The translations under genes were made by a program, and so were the position numbers. Of a stretch of DNA of 64,000 nt, positions 44,871 to 55,601 are shown piece by piece. This stretch comes from Hsuehochloa calcarea (taxonomy: Eukaryota > Streptophyta > Magnoliopsida > Poales > Poaceae), in contig CM070594.1 of the NCBI GenBank assembly GCA_036346395.1, positions 27,065,385-27,129,384 on the forward strand, written 5' to 3'. The stretch's first letter is position 1. Every line of letters begins with the position of its first letter. The notes beneath the pieces are model-generated. The model did no database searches. It saw only the letters and a program-made list of their open reading frames with translations, and had not been told where the DNA came from.

Positions 44871-46637
44871 GCCGTGCCGCCTGAGCGCCGCAAGACGAGC
44901 CGCCGCTGCACTGTCTGGCCAGCTTGCTGCAATGGCCACTAGCCAAACAAATGCATAGCAAGCCCATGCCGAGCTGCTGCAGCTGCTCTCGCCAACTCCT
45001 GCTGCCGCCGGCCATGCTCGAAGCTGCCGCTGGCTCCTGGCCTGCTGCTTGCATGCCCACTGCCGAGCCGCTGCTGCACCAGCCAAACCGAGTTGTTGCA
45101 TGCTTGCACTAGCCGGCTGGATCTGCTGCTTTGCTGCCCAGGCAGCTGCACGCCTTGGTGCCGAACTGCTTGGGCTGCTGGCCGACTGCATATCAAGCTG
45201 TCGACCCAAGCTGCACAGTCGCCGGGCCAGCACCACTGCTGCTGCTGGGTGAACCGGAGCTGCTAGCAAAATCCTGCGGCTGTGTAGGGGAAGAAAGGGA
45301 GGGGGCAGAGAGTGTGCACAAAGGAGGAAAAAAAGGGGGGCAGCAGATGCTTGCCTTGCCCAGCTCTGCCCAATGGTGGTGTGGAAGAAGAAAGGCAGTG
45401 GGTGATCTGTTGGGTTGGGGAGAGATTGGATGGCAGTGGAAGGCTTTGGGTGTTGGGAGAATAAAAGATATGGAGGCAGTGGGTGGTTGCTTTGTTTAGG
45501 GGGTGAGAGAAGGAAAAGAAAAGGGGGTTGGCATTGGGATGGTTCGGATGGGAGAGAAAAGGAAGTGAGAGACAGAGATGGCAGTGTAGATAATGGGAAA
45601 GGTGGCAAGGGATGGCAGTGGGGAGAAGAAATGGCTGTGATGGCAGTGAGTGTTAGTGGGGGGTCTACGACTGGACCAAAAATGACAGGGATAAGGCTGC
45701 TTTCGGCTAAAAAAAGGCAAAAACAGCAGGCAGTTCAGTAATTTTTAGACTTAGTTTCTTAGGTCCAAAAATTACAAAACTTTTAGAGAAGGTTCCTGCC
45801 ATAATGTAGATGCTAAGGTAAAAATTTCAGAAATTTATCTATAGTTTGGTGCTCTCTAAAAATCTTTAATTTTTTCTGTTTGCGTGGAAAATGATTAGCA
45901 GTATAGTTTTCATCTCTTTTTCCTTTTACATCGTCCAAATGACGCATAAAAACCGATTATAGAAACGGAATGCTCTCGAGACAACGATCGCAATGGTATA
46001 ACATGTGTTGCATGATTTTTGTTTTTGGTTGTGATTGCGAGGAGAGAAGTTGGAAAATATAAAATGTACATGCTGGTGTTTCATCTGCTAATTATTTTTT
46101 TTTCTTTTACGAATTCGCTCAAACTGCTATGCATGCCAAAACAAATTATAGAAATGGGTTGTCGCGATGACGATCACGGTGGTATGACATGCATGACTTG
46201 ATTTTGAATTTTTAGCTGAGATTTCAAGGAGAGAAGCGACAGGAGTTAGCACGTTCAGAAATTGAAAGAGATGACCGGAAAAGAAGGAACACGCGGTCGT
46301 TTCGCCCGCAGTCGGTCGAACCGGGAAAGCGAGCGATACTAATGCATGTTTCATGATTTTTGAAATGGTTGTGCAAGACATGATACAAAATAATTTAATT
46401 AATTGCAGGCTCTCAAACAATTTGATTAAATATTTGTTATAATTATTATTGTTTTTATGCAGCTTTTAAACAAATTTGATTTGACTTGGAAATGCAACCT
46501 TTTAATTAATTCAATTTGATTTTAGAATAAATCTTTTAATTCAACACGTAAAAATTTTAAAACACTACCAAATATTTATTAGATCGCCTAGTTAAATATT
46601 AACATCCTGATTCTGAAAATCAGGATGTTACAACTCT

Positions 46638-47800
46638 ATGTCATCGTGGGATGTATTTCCCTCCGTCATTTTTCGATATCATGGTCCATCTCATTGTTCA
46701 CCTTGTGAAAGAGATAAAGATATGCGGCCATGTGTTCCTACGTCATATGTACCCTTTCGAGAGATACATGGGAATTCTGAAGTACTACGTACGGAATCGA
46801 TCTCGGCCGAAGGGCAGTATCATCAAAGGTTATGCAACCAAAGAGATCAATGAGTTCTACGTCGACTACATGGCTCATGTGGAACCGATAGGTGTGCCTC
46901 TATCTCGTCATGAGGGGAGACTGGAGGGTATCGGGACCATCGGAATGAAAGCAAACTCTTCCGATCTAGATACGTACGCACAGGCCCATTTCACGGTCTT
47001 GCAACAAATGACCCAAGTGTCCCCGTACATCGACGAACACAAAGACATCGTACGCCAACAGAATCCAACCGGTCTGAGGTTTGGATCACGAGAGAGCACA
47101 ACCGTCGATTCAACGAATGGTTAAAGGTGTGATTCACTGGGAGGTCATTAAGTGATGAAACGCTGCTATGGTTGGCAAAAGGGCCAAAATTTACAATTGT
47201 GATATGACAAAGATACGACATAAATGGGTACACATTTTATAGGGCAGCTCAGGATAGGAAGAGCATAGTCCAGAACAGCGGTGTCCGCATAGATGCGTTT
47301 CACGAAGGGTTCAATACCGCGGGGGCACGCGGGTTGAACTCGTACTATGGGTTCGTAGAGGATATTTGGGAACTCGACTATGTACTTTTCAAGATCCCCC
47401 TGTTTCAATGCCATTGGGTTAAACTTCCGCACGGCGTGAAGGTCAACAAGTACGGCGTCACTACTGTAGACCTCAAACGTGTCGGATACAAGGACGAACC
47501 ATTCATACTCGCTAAGCAAGTTGTTCAAGTTTTTATGTAACGGACCCAGCAAATAAGAACCGCCACGTAGTTCTTCATGGGAAAAGAATGCCGTGGATGA
47601 GGAAGAGTACAATCAATTTGACGAGTTGCCTCCTTTCAGAGACGGCATTAGACTGGAGGAAGAACCCAGTGAGAAAGCTAGCTATATGCGTGTCGATCAT
47701 CATGAAGGACTATATTTCAATTAAGCATGTATTCCATTGTAATTTGATGTTAACATGGAAACGCGTCACGTGTTATGGACTTGTCATCTCTAATGTTGAT
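46638..47800 (+). pseudogene. CACTA tnp2-type transposase, second part
   Basis: This continues the gene from 37734. The DUF4218-like domain is open at 46651-47124 (MYFPPSFFDIMVHLIVHLVK, YPFERYMGILKYYV, YATKEINEFYVDYM). A DUF4216-like region follows at 47215-47540 (TFYRAAQDRKSIVQNSGV, YYGFVEDIWELDY, CHWVKLPHGVKVN, FILAKQVVQVF), reached through one stop and one shift. The sequence after 47600 decays into A/T-rich text. These C-terminal domains are standard partners of tnp2 in plant CACTA transposases. The domain order confirms that 37735-46632 is an insertion. Confidence 0.87.
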
Positions 47801-48189
47801 GTTAATGCGGACTTCATTGTATCGTGTAGTATCAAATGTGGTTTCACGTGATTTCGAGTTAATTAAGTTGAATTCATATGCATGTGTATATGTTGTGTAT
47901 AAAAAATGCTATTATTGGGAAAATGGTAGATTAAATCCTACTTGTTGCATTATCCTTTTGAAATGTTGATCCTCTACTGTTTTAACCATTAGAATATGGT
48001 TTAGGCATTATGTAATGTCAATTGGGACATTTTTAGTGTGGTTATCGCACAAATACAACTAGATAGTGATACATGTCTGAAACATTTATAGAAGGACAAT
48101 ATGATATTTTGAGAATTTGGGAATATTTTGAAAAATGTCTAGAGAAGGTATATCTGATATTTGATATGAAAATGAAATAGACTTTATAA
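47801..48189. other. Gene-free interval inside the CACTA element
   Basis: A/T-rich sequence between the transposase end and the second repeat array. Nothing recognisable. Confidence 0.6.
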
Positions 48190-48410
48190 TGAAGCGTCCG
48201 TGAACATCACAGACGGTTACTTAATGGAACCGTCTGTGATGTGAGTCATCACAGACGGTTCCATTAAGTAACCATCTGTGATTACTCACATCACCGATGG
48301 TTCGATTAAAGAACCGTCTGTGATGTTAGAGTTATCACAGATGGTTCTTTAATGGAACCGCCTGTGATATGGAAACCGTCTGTGATATGGAACCGTCTGT
48401 GATGTCCCGC
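48190..48410. repeat. Second, internal ACAGACGGTT repeat array of the CACTA element
   Basis: About ten copies of ATCACAGACGGTT or its complement in alternating orientation, the same motif as at 34981-35209, 13 kb away. It is followed at once by a TATA box and a C-rich leader, repeating the array-TATA-leader order seen in front of the transposase. Confidence 0.88.
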
Positions 48411-48660
48411 TATATAAGTGGCCGACTCGAAGGGTTGAGCACTCTGCCCTATCTTCTTCCCCAGAATCGCCCTAACCCCGATCCCGGCTCTTAGGGTTGT
48501 GCACTCTGCGGTCTTCTTCCCCAGAATCGCCCTAACCCCGATCCTGGCGCCACCCAACGTCTCCGACTAACGCCACCTCCCTTTGTCCCTGCCTCCGACC
48601 AACGCCACCTCCCTTTGTCCATGCCTCCGACCAACGCTACCTCCATTCATCCCTGAGGTA
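48411..48660 (+). promoter_or_regulatory. TATA box and repetitive leader of the second CACTA gene
   Basis: TATATAAG at 48411-48418 is followed by two copies of a roughly 60-bp unit (gggttgagcactctg with ccccagaatcgccctaac, 48435-48545). Three copies of a roughly 30-bp unit follow (cgccacctccctttgtcc, 48569-48655), then gaggtaag, a possible splice donor at 48656-48661. Confidence 0.65.
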
Positions 48661-50100
48661 AGGCTCGATCTCCTCCCATATCCCAGCGCTGCTGGTGGTG
48701 ATGGCTTTCGGGTGTGCTTGTTGGGGAATAATGAGTATGTGGTAGTGGCAGTACTCATTGGGGTGTAGGATGTAGCAGCCCCTCCAGTTAGTGTTGCATC
48801 TTGCTCTTCTTTCAACCATAGTTTTCCATGAATAGCCTTGTGTCACGAACTCAGGATCTTCTAGTTGTCCTGTTCAGTATGTAGTCATATCATATCCAAT
48901 ACTCAAGCTGTTGATACATAGAGAAGATGATGCAATTAGGATGGTCAAGCAAAGTGTTACCAGAATAGGTTGTGTCTACTTTTACGAATGGCCTACCATA
49001 AAGCCGACACCACTATAGAATCTAGCTTTGTTGGATCTAATTCAGTTACCCATTACATATTTAACATGTTTCTAGATACTACTAACGTTAAGGCAGCACC
49101 CTTTTTCTAGATGCACTTCGCTATGTGTTGTGATTGACATAGAGCAAGGACAGATTCATTACGCTTCATGGTTGTGTTGAATGACCTGAATATGTCGAAC
49201 CAAGTGTGATATACTTACTAGTGAGTGTATGAAGCAAGGCTATTTCATTAGTTTAATGTTAATGTGAGATTTTGAAATTGAATTTAAGACGCAAACTTAA
49301 TAGGTAAATAAAACAAATTGAATTTAAGGCTATTTCATCATGTTGGTGGCATGATGCTGCCATGGGTTCTAGTGGTGATGGCTTGGTTATGCTTGTGGAT
49401 TCTGGTGGTGATGGCTTGGTTGTGCTTGGCAACAGTGCATTATGTGGGCTTAATTTTGATCTATGATTTAGATGGTCTAATACTAAAATTGGTAGGATTA
49501 CTAGTTTAGTTTTGAGCTCTAATAGTTTGCTTGCTGCTATCAAAGTAATCATTCAAGGTTTGTTGGCTTTTTATTTGAAGTAATGAATTCAGTGATTCTT
49601 GTCATATTCTAATAGTTTGCTTGCTGCTATCAAATATTCTTGTCATATTTTGTTTCAGTGAATTGCATGTGATTGTTTTGTCAGTCTAGCTAAGCATTGA
49701 TTAGAGCTCAAAATCTAAATTATAGTTTTCTTATCCAATTTGTGAAGAGTATAGACTAAAGGGCTGAGATGACAAACATTGATTCTTTTGCAACTCGCCT
49801 TCTGAGAGCACTCAAAATCTAAATTATAGTTTTATTATCTAATATTTCAGCTATACGTTGATTTCTTTCATATACATGTGGTATATGTTGGGCAGTCCGA
49901 CCGAAAAAACCAAGACCAACCAACAATCCTAATCTTTCACAGTTATATTCAACTATGCTTTATTCATGTATTTTGCAGTTTTTTATGCAATTTCATATAT
50001 TTTCTTTACTATGTATCCTATATTTAGGTTCAATGGGTAACTTCTATTTGTTTATGTAATCATTGCGTACGTAACTTATATAGATAGCAAGTGAGCGAGA
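48661..50100 (+). other. Probable long first intron of the second CACTA gene
   Basis: A/T-rich and without coding signal, between a possible donor (gaggtaag) and the first coding frame at 50101. It contains short direct repeats (ggtggtgatggcttggtt at 49370-49435; aatagtttgcttgctgctat at 49521 and 49610). Confidence 0.45.
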
Positions 50101-53075
50101 TGGCAGAGGCAGTCTTCGCCATGGCCAACGACGTCGCCGAATCGATCAAGGTGGTACGCAAGCGAGATGGCAGAGGAATCTCCAAATTGCCCTCAGGCCG
50201 CATGACTGTCACGGAGGTCAGTGATGTTGGGATCCCTCTGAGTCCAAAGAATGCAGCTGCGAGATTCTGGACCATCTGCGGGCTACTTGGAAGGGAACAG
50301 GTCCCCATCACCAACCCAAGCTAGAAGTATCTGACGGATGTAGAGAGAGCCCAGCTGTGGACTGAAATTTCTGCCTCGTTCACTTTCCCATAAGCAAACC
50401 AAGCACGTGTGCGATGGCAGGTGTTCATCGCGATGTGCCACGCGTGGAGGACCTTCAAGAGCACGCTTGTCACGAAGTACGTGAACACGGGTCGGACGCC
50501 CTTCACAAAGTATCATTTCTTATCGCGGGATACATGGGACACCTTCATGTAGATGAAGACGACGGCCGAATTTCAGGAGTAAAGTGTGGCACACATAGCT
50601 CTCCAGACACAAAACACTCACCCCCACAAACTCGGCACCGCTGGGTACGCGGGTAAAGCCACGCGGTGGGCGGCGTGAGGACGAGACTGCTACCAGACCG
50701 TTTGCTGAGATCTCAGACGAGCATGCTTGAGCCTGGTTAAGAGCGAGGGCATCAGCCACGTCTTCGGGCGGCATCTCTTTCATAAATCCGGCAGACGAGA
50801 CAGTGTCCCAACGCCTGGTAAATATATCGAACCACTTAGTTGTTAATAAGTCCATAACTTTACGTTGTCTATAATAACATGATTGCCCTCTTGCAGGAAG
50901 CATTAACTTCTGCATGTTCCCAAGGTTCCTTCCAAGTAGACAGGGAGAAGGATGTACTATCTACGGCCCTGGGAAACAAGGAGCACCCGGGTCGCACGTG
51001 AGGCGTTGGGGTTTACGTACCTTGGAGGGATGGATTCCGACACGACTCCGACACATATAGGAGTAGGAAGAGATCCAAGGACCAGCACGACGCCTGGTTG
51101 GAACATGTGCTTACTGAAAAATTTCAAGCACAAATAACAATCTTGCAGAACCAAGTAAATCAACTACTCCAGGCGCAAGTCGCCCCCGTTAATTTGGGAG
51201 CAAGTCCTCCTCAACATCGGAGTAGCGTCGCGTCCACACATAATTCTAGACATGACGACGTTCATTTACCGATCGACAATATCGAGGTATTGTACATCTC
51301 TGGAATGCTCCAAAGATAGACTTATAGGACGCCCTAGTTAATTGTGTATTGTTTTGTATGAGCCGACGCCTTGCAAGCTCCAAGTGAGGATGGTCGGGTC
51401 CATTCCTATTGAGGTTGGGCGGGGTATGGTGTATCCATACCAGGAAGGGGCAATGCAGCACGGTTCTCAGCTAGCGCAGGGTTACACTAGGGTCCAGGTG
51501 AACATGGTACATGATAATTTTATGGCCATCCTACTGGAGATTCACACAAACGAAGAAATCAGAACACTAGGGGATGCCATGTACACTTTTATCCAGTGAC
51601 CCAAGAAGGACATCACCCTAGACCCTACACTGACACGATATCAACACGACCCTACCTCTGCAATAGGACCCTCGATGAGTCCGCATCAACCTTCGCTTCG
51701 GAAGGCCGCCTCATCGGTTCCCGTCGAGAAGACGCCGAAGGGACAAGAAAAATGTGTCACCATATCGGTCCCTGAGTCGTCTCACGGGAAGACGGGACGC
51801 AGGCAACTTGTTAAGAAGAAATCGATATCGAAGAACATTCAGGCGCCTGCCAAGCCCGGGAAATATTCCTCGAAAGTCCGTTGGTCTCCAACAAAGAACT
51901 AGACGGCTCAGAACTAGCTTGTCAATCTTTGCATGACTAGTACCTACACAAGACTCGAGAGGATGGGGACCATACTGGAATCATCGTCAGATATAAGAGG
52001 GGCATTTTCTCCACGAGCCGGGCCACTTCGTCGTGGGCTTCGACGACTTATTCGACCTATACAACCTCAATGCCCTCGACGCATCACTTCTATGATGCTG
52101 GACACTGTAAGTGTGTACAATCAAGTTCTACACTCATGTGATACCGATAAATATCATAACTCATTGCTTATGTACAGATACATTATGAAATGTGCCCATC
52201 GAATCAAAGAACCGGTGGGTTTCCTCGACCCACACGTGATCTCTGAGCAAACAATCAACCAAGACGCATCCTACGTCAAGAATTATATAAAAATGGAATT
52301 GCTTGCTCTGGACGACAGGGAGTACATAATGGTGCCCTACAACCAGAAGTAAGTGCTTCACTACTTGTTATACAAATTTCGTTTGAACATAGGTTTATGA
52401 CTATACCGACATACATGAGTAGGTTCCACTGGATTCTTCTAATCATTGTACCAAAGAGGAACACGGTATTGTACCTTGATTCCCTACTGAATAAAAACCA
52501 CGACTTCACCCTTCTTAAAGGAATACTCGATAGGTATGTTCATTTCCTCCGCACATTATAACTCTATTGTAGTCTTCATTCGTTTGAAATGGACGCGGAT
52601 AACTTTTTGGAATCATGTAGGTCGTTTATCGGCTATGTTGCTGAGGGAGGGGCATACAAGGGATCGAGCGCCACGCTGACTCATAGGATGCGGTTTCGGT
52701 ACACGCTACAACACAATAATCATATATCATACTTCGTAATATTGCGTCTCGAACCGACTGTACCTATATATGTAATTCTATTTTTGTAGTGCCGCCAGCA
52801 AAAACGAGATTACCTATCGCATTCTACATATGCCATCATATGCGGCTATTGATTGGTTCTAGGAGGCACAATCCCTAGGTTTGTCAATATCGCAATAATT
52901 ATTTCCTAATTATAAATTTAAATATATATGCTTACTACTTTACTCCTGCTGTCGACAGGTCTTAGATATAGAGTTAAATGCACTCAGCATGAACAAGGTC
53001 ATGTACGTTCAAGGGGCGCTCTGCAGCTTCATCAAGGCGGACATCGTTAACCCCGACGGAGAGTTTCACGCCGTC
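50101..53075 (+). pseudogene. Second CACTA gene: plant-transposase-like region and C48/Ulp1-like protease region
   Basis: The ATG at 50101 opens MAEAVFAMANDVAESIKVV. A helical plant-transposase (Transposase_24-like) stretch follows at 50330-50660 (ERAQLWTEISASF, KSTLVTKYVNTG). Then come a coiled coil (50920-51240, LTEKFQAQITILQNQVNQLL), a DUF8039-like stretch (51370-51600) and a basic linker (51690-51900). The protease-like part spans about 52030-53075: LFDLYNLNALDASLL, VGFLDPHVISEQT, then FHWILLIIVPKRNTVLYLDS with the expected His and Asp. Where a catalytic Cys is expected (about 52820-52860) I read LPIAFYICHHMRLL, with no Cys-Gly. Many stops and shifts are present. Ulp1-type domains are common in grass CACTA elements; their role in the transposon is unknown. 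Confidence 0.7.
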
Positions 53076-53082
53076 GACACCG

Positions 53083-54138
53083 ATTTCGCTTCCACTGAGT
53101 CTTGATGCTATATAAGCAAGGTCATTGTACTCTAATATGAGACTTGAGAAGAAAAGAAGAAAAAGGTATTAGTTGTGCCACGCTGGAAATTTTTCTTTGT
53201 TCGTATTTGAGAGTTTTTATCATGAGTTTGTTTGTCTTCATTTTGGGGCCGACAATTGGTATCAGAGCTCTAGGTTCGAAACCCTAACTACTACCCTAGG
53301 AGGGTGATCTCGACTTCTAGGGTGGCATATACGGTGGAAGTGCGCACGCGGCGGATCCCAGCGGCGCATCAGACGCGGTAGCGTCGGTGCGCATGACGGG
53401 GCGCGGGGGCGAGACCGATGCACTGTACGGTGCATGCGGCTCCATGACGAGGAGGAGCCTGAGTTTTTGATTTGTGCACAAGACCATGTCGCGTTCTCCG
53501 GGAGTGGTGTCACCGGTGACGAGGCAACATCGACACTCTTCCTACTGGCTAAAAGGAGATGGCCAAAGCTGCGTGAAAGACGTTGAAGACGACGCATCTT
53601 GGTGCCGATCATTGAAAGGTGAAGGCGAGGGACGTTAAGAAGATGTGTTTGTTGTCCTGAGTCGAGTCCGTGTATTCTCAAGTTGAAGTCATGACCAACT
53701 TGAAGTTCGAGCACGAGTTGGGGCGTAAGTCGTAGTTGAGACCGACTGCCTCAATGAGTAATAGTCCAAGACGTGTTTGAGTTGTACCACCGTCTCCGGG
53801 CGATCGTATGTGCCAAGTTGAAGTTGAGTCCAACTGGCAGCCGAGTACACATAATAAGTAAGTACACAAATATTAGGGAGTGATTGTTAGATAATCTTTG
53901 TCTAAAGTATTAGTTTCCTTCTGTAGATCATCGAGTCCTAGTTGGATTATGATTCCTAGTCCTATTTCGTTTCCGCTGAGTCTTGGTGCTATATAAGCAA
54001 GGGCATTGTACTCTAATATGAGATAACTTGAGAAGAAAAGAAGAAAAAGGTGTTAGTTGTGCCGCATTGGAAATTTTTCTTTGTTCGTATTCGAGAGTTT
54101 TTGATGTGGGTTTGTTTGCCTTCGGTTTGGGGCCGACA
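53083..54138 (+). mobile_element. Small LTR retrotransposon, 5' LTR truncated
   Basis: The 3' LTR is 53885-54138 (254 bp, TGTTAGATAATC...GGGGCCGACA). Its last two thirds are repeated at 53083-53254 as the shortened 5' LTR. A perfect PBS tggtatcagagc is at 53257-53268. The internal 0.6 kb has no recognisable gag or pol, and a purine-rich attagggagtgat precedes the 3' LTR. Each LTR has a TATA-like tgctatataagc (53108 and 53988). The loss of the 5' end coincides with the end of CACTA similarity, so one deletion probably removed both. Confidence 0.85.
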
Positions 54139-54140
54139 AC

Positions 54141-54345
54141 GCGCTCATGGAGTCGCACGAGCGGGTTGGCGTCGTGGATGTCTACATCGCAGACCACACA
54201 GCGCTGCCGCGTTAGCCATGTAAGTGATTGCGGCTGGCGCGAACTTGCACACTCTCCAATCCACACCCTCTTGTGCCCCCCGCCCGCTCGTGCCCCATGT
54301 CGCACCCCATGCACAGGTACCCCCTTACCTGCCGACACACATCCG
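54141..54345 (-). pseudogene. Double B-box (CONSTANS-like) gene fragment
   Basis: On the minus strand 54252-54141 reads VCKFAPAAITYM, then NAAALCVVCDVDIHDANPLV and HER, closely matching the second B-box zinc finger of CONSTANS-like (BBX) proteins (family pattern ...ADAAALC..CD..IHSANPLA.RH.R). Just upstream, YLCMGCDMGHERAGG and, after a frameshift, HKRVW match the end of the first B-box and the linker. Several zinc-binding Cys/His positions are lost. The HER end touches the 3' LTR of the small retrotransposon, so the gene is cut there. B-box proteins are nuclear regulators of flowering and light response. This piece is a fragment, with no CCT domain seen. Confidence 0.65.
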
Positions 54346-54844
54346 ACAGTGCACCGCCATTGGCGAGCTCCCGCACATAAGGCGATGGTGTCAAGAATCA
54401 AGATTGAAGATCGAGGCGGTGGCGTGTCAAGATGGAAGATTGAGGCAACGGCGCGGCGGATCTAGCGGCGGCAACGCGTTGTAGACTGTGGAGTCGTGGA
54501 GGTGTGCTTCTCAGGGTGGAGCTACAGAGGATGGCCGATCGAGCGGTTAGGGGTTGATCCACTTGATCCAATTGAGCAATAGGATTCTGATCCTTTTGCC
54601 CCTATTTTCTTTTGGGTCGCACCTTTGGCCCGTAATGGAAGAATTTTCAGGTTAGATCGGTGATCCATTGGGTTGGCCTGAAGCACTCCCATCCCTAGTC
54701 TATAGTGTTGCTTACTTGCTTAGGACTAGATGATAATGCAGCCAAACCCTTCGCCAATGGTGTCAACATTTGCCAAACTAGGGGACTAAGGGTAGGTGTG
54801 CTCTGCACATAGACCTTGAGGGCCCTTCTGACATCCATTGGTGG
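54346..54844. other. Gene-free interval
   Basis: Mixed G/C-rich then A/T-rich sequence, no coding signal or repeat structure that I can name. Confidence 0.6.
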
Positions 54845-55601
54845 CTTAGTCCATGTACAATGTGTGCTTCAACCGGTGCTAGAGGAGGAGAGAGAGTGTT
54901 CTAGCATCGGTTCACTCAGTGCAGGAAATGGTGCTAGTAAAAAATTCTAGAACCGATGCATCTACTTGCACCGGTGCTCTACAAATAAAAAATATTTCCC
55001 CGACTACTCACCTCACCAAGTCGTGGTGTTCGCGCTGGGAGGAGGATCATTCGCGTGAGAAGGCGGTGAGCCGGCGACCATGACCGGATCGAGACCCACC
55101 CTACGATGTTGCTCGAGGTCCGCAACCACCGAATGGAGGCCGCCGCGCCCCGGAATGAGACCATTGCCGCCGGATCGAGAGCCGACATGACGTCGCTGCC
55201 TAGATCTCGCCACCCAACCACCCGATCGAGTCGAATCAAGGCCACTATCATGGATGGATATCCATCGCCGTCGTGGATGGAGGCCTTCCGCCATGGTGCC
55301 ATGGATAGAGGCATGCCGTTGCCAGATAGGGTTTGGCAACAGAACTCGCCGACGGCGAAAGGGATGGCCGAAGTGGGTGGAATTGACGACGGTGTTGTTG
55401 TTGTGTGTGGGAGAAGCAGAGAGCGATGCAATGGGAGAGGAATTGGTTTGAGATTTATTTTATTTTATTTGTTTTAATGGTGAGTCCTACACGGAGAGAA
55501 GAAGAGGTGTTAAACACTAGAGACAAAAGGAACTCTAACACATGTGTGACACGGCAATGATGTGGAGAAACTAACACCTCTTACATTGTACATAGCCTAA
55601 G
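54845..55601. mobile_element. MITE-like element with imperfect terminal inverted repeats
   Basis: The left end cttagtccatgtacaatgtg is the imperfect inverse of the right end cattgtacatagcctaag. Inside, second-level motifs (accggtgct, cacatgtgtgacacgg) and a G/C-rich core occupy 55010-55440. Size, ends and TTA/TAA at the tips suggest a Harbinger/Tourist-like MITE. A clean target duplication is not evident. The long minus-strand frame at 54979-55431 lies in the core and matches no family known to me. Confidence 0.5.

Larger units (their letters stand above)
37735..46632 (-). mobile_element. Long Gypsy LTR with ACTCT duplication, carrying nested elements
   Basis: Read on the minus strand it begins TGTAACATCCTGATTTTC and ends GGGGGTCCTCACA. 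The duplication ACTCT is at 37730-37734 and 46633-46637. U5-like text near 38210-38340 (complement of tactcagccaggtg) fits Tekay-type LTRs. Removing the Mutator-like element and the gag-only element with their duplications still leaves about 5.6 kb. That is long for an LTR, so further undetected insertions are likely. Segments 42160-42686 and 44871-45300 are G/C-rich (many gctgc and ccgcc units) and flank the gag-only insertion; 37735-39940, 41081-42160 and 45300-46632 show no genes. Confidence 0.75.
34981..53080 (+). mobile_element. CACTA (En/Spm-type) DNA transposon, right end not found
   Basis: The left end is CACTACTACAAAACAGG, followed by subterminal ACAGACGGTT repeats. It encodes a tnp2-type transposase (35630-37734 and 46638-47800, split by an LTR) and a second gene with a transposase-associated region and an Ulp1-like protease region (50101-53075). 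A matching right end (complement of CACTACTAC preceded by inverted subterminal repeats) is not present before the truncated LTR element at 53083, so the 3' end is lost. The 3-bp duplication therefore cannot be tested. Confidence 0.8.

Noticed and set aside
44835..45608. 257-codon minus-strand Pro/Ser/Ala-rich frame
   Set aside because: It lies in low-complexity gctgc-rich and purine-rich LTR sequence without any motif, and crosses the insertion boundary at 44870.
53083..54138. Search for the CACTA right terminus (TAGTAGTG-type end)
   Set aside because: Not found up to 54138; only LTR sequence is there.
54979..55431. 150-codon minus-strand frame
   Set aside because: Core of a MITE-like element, no recognisable family, overlapping frames of equal quality.
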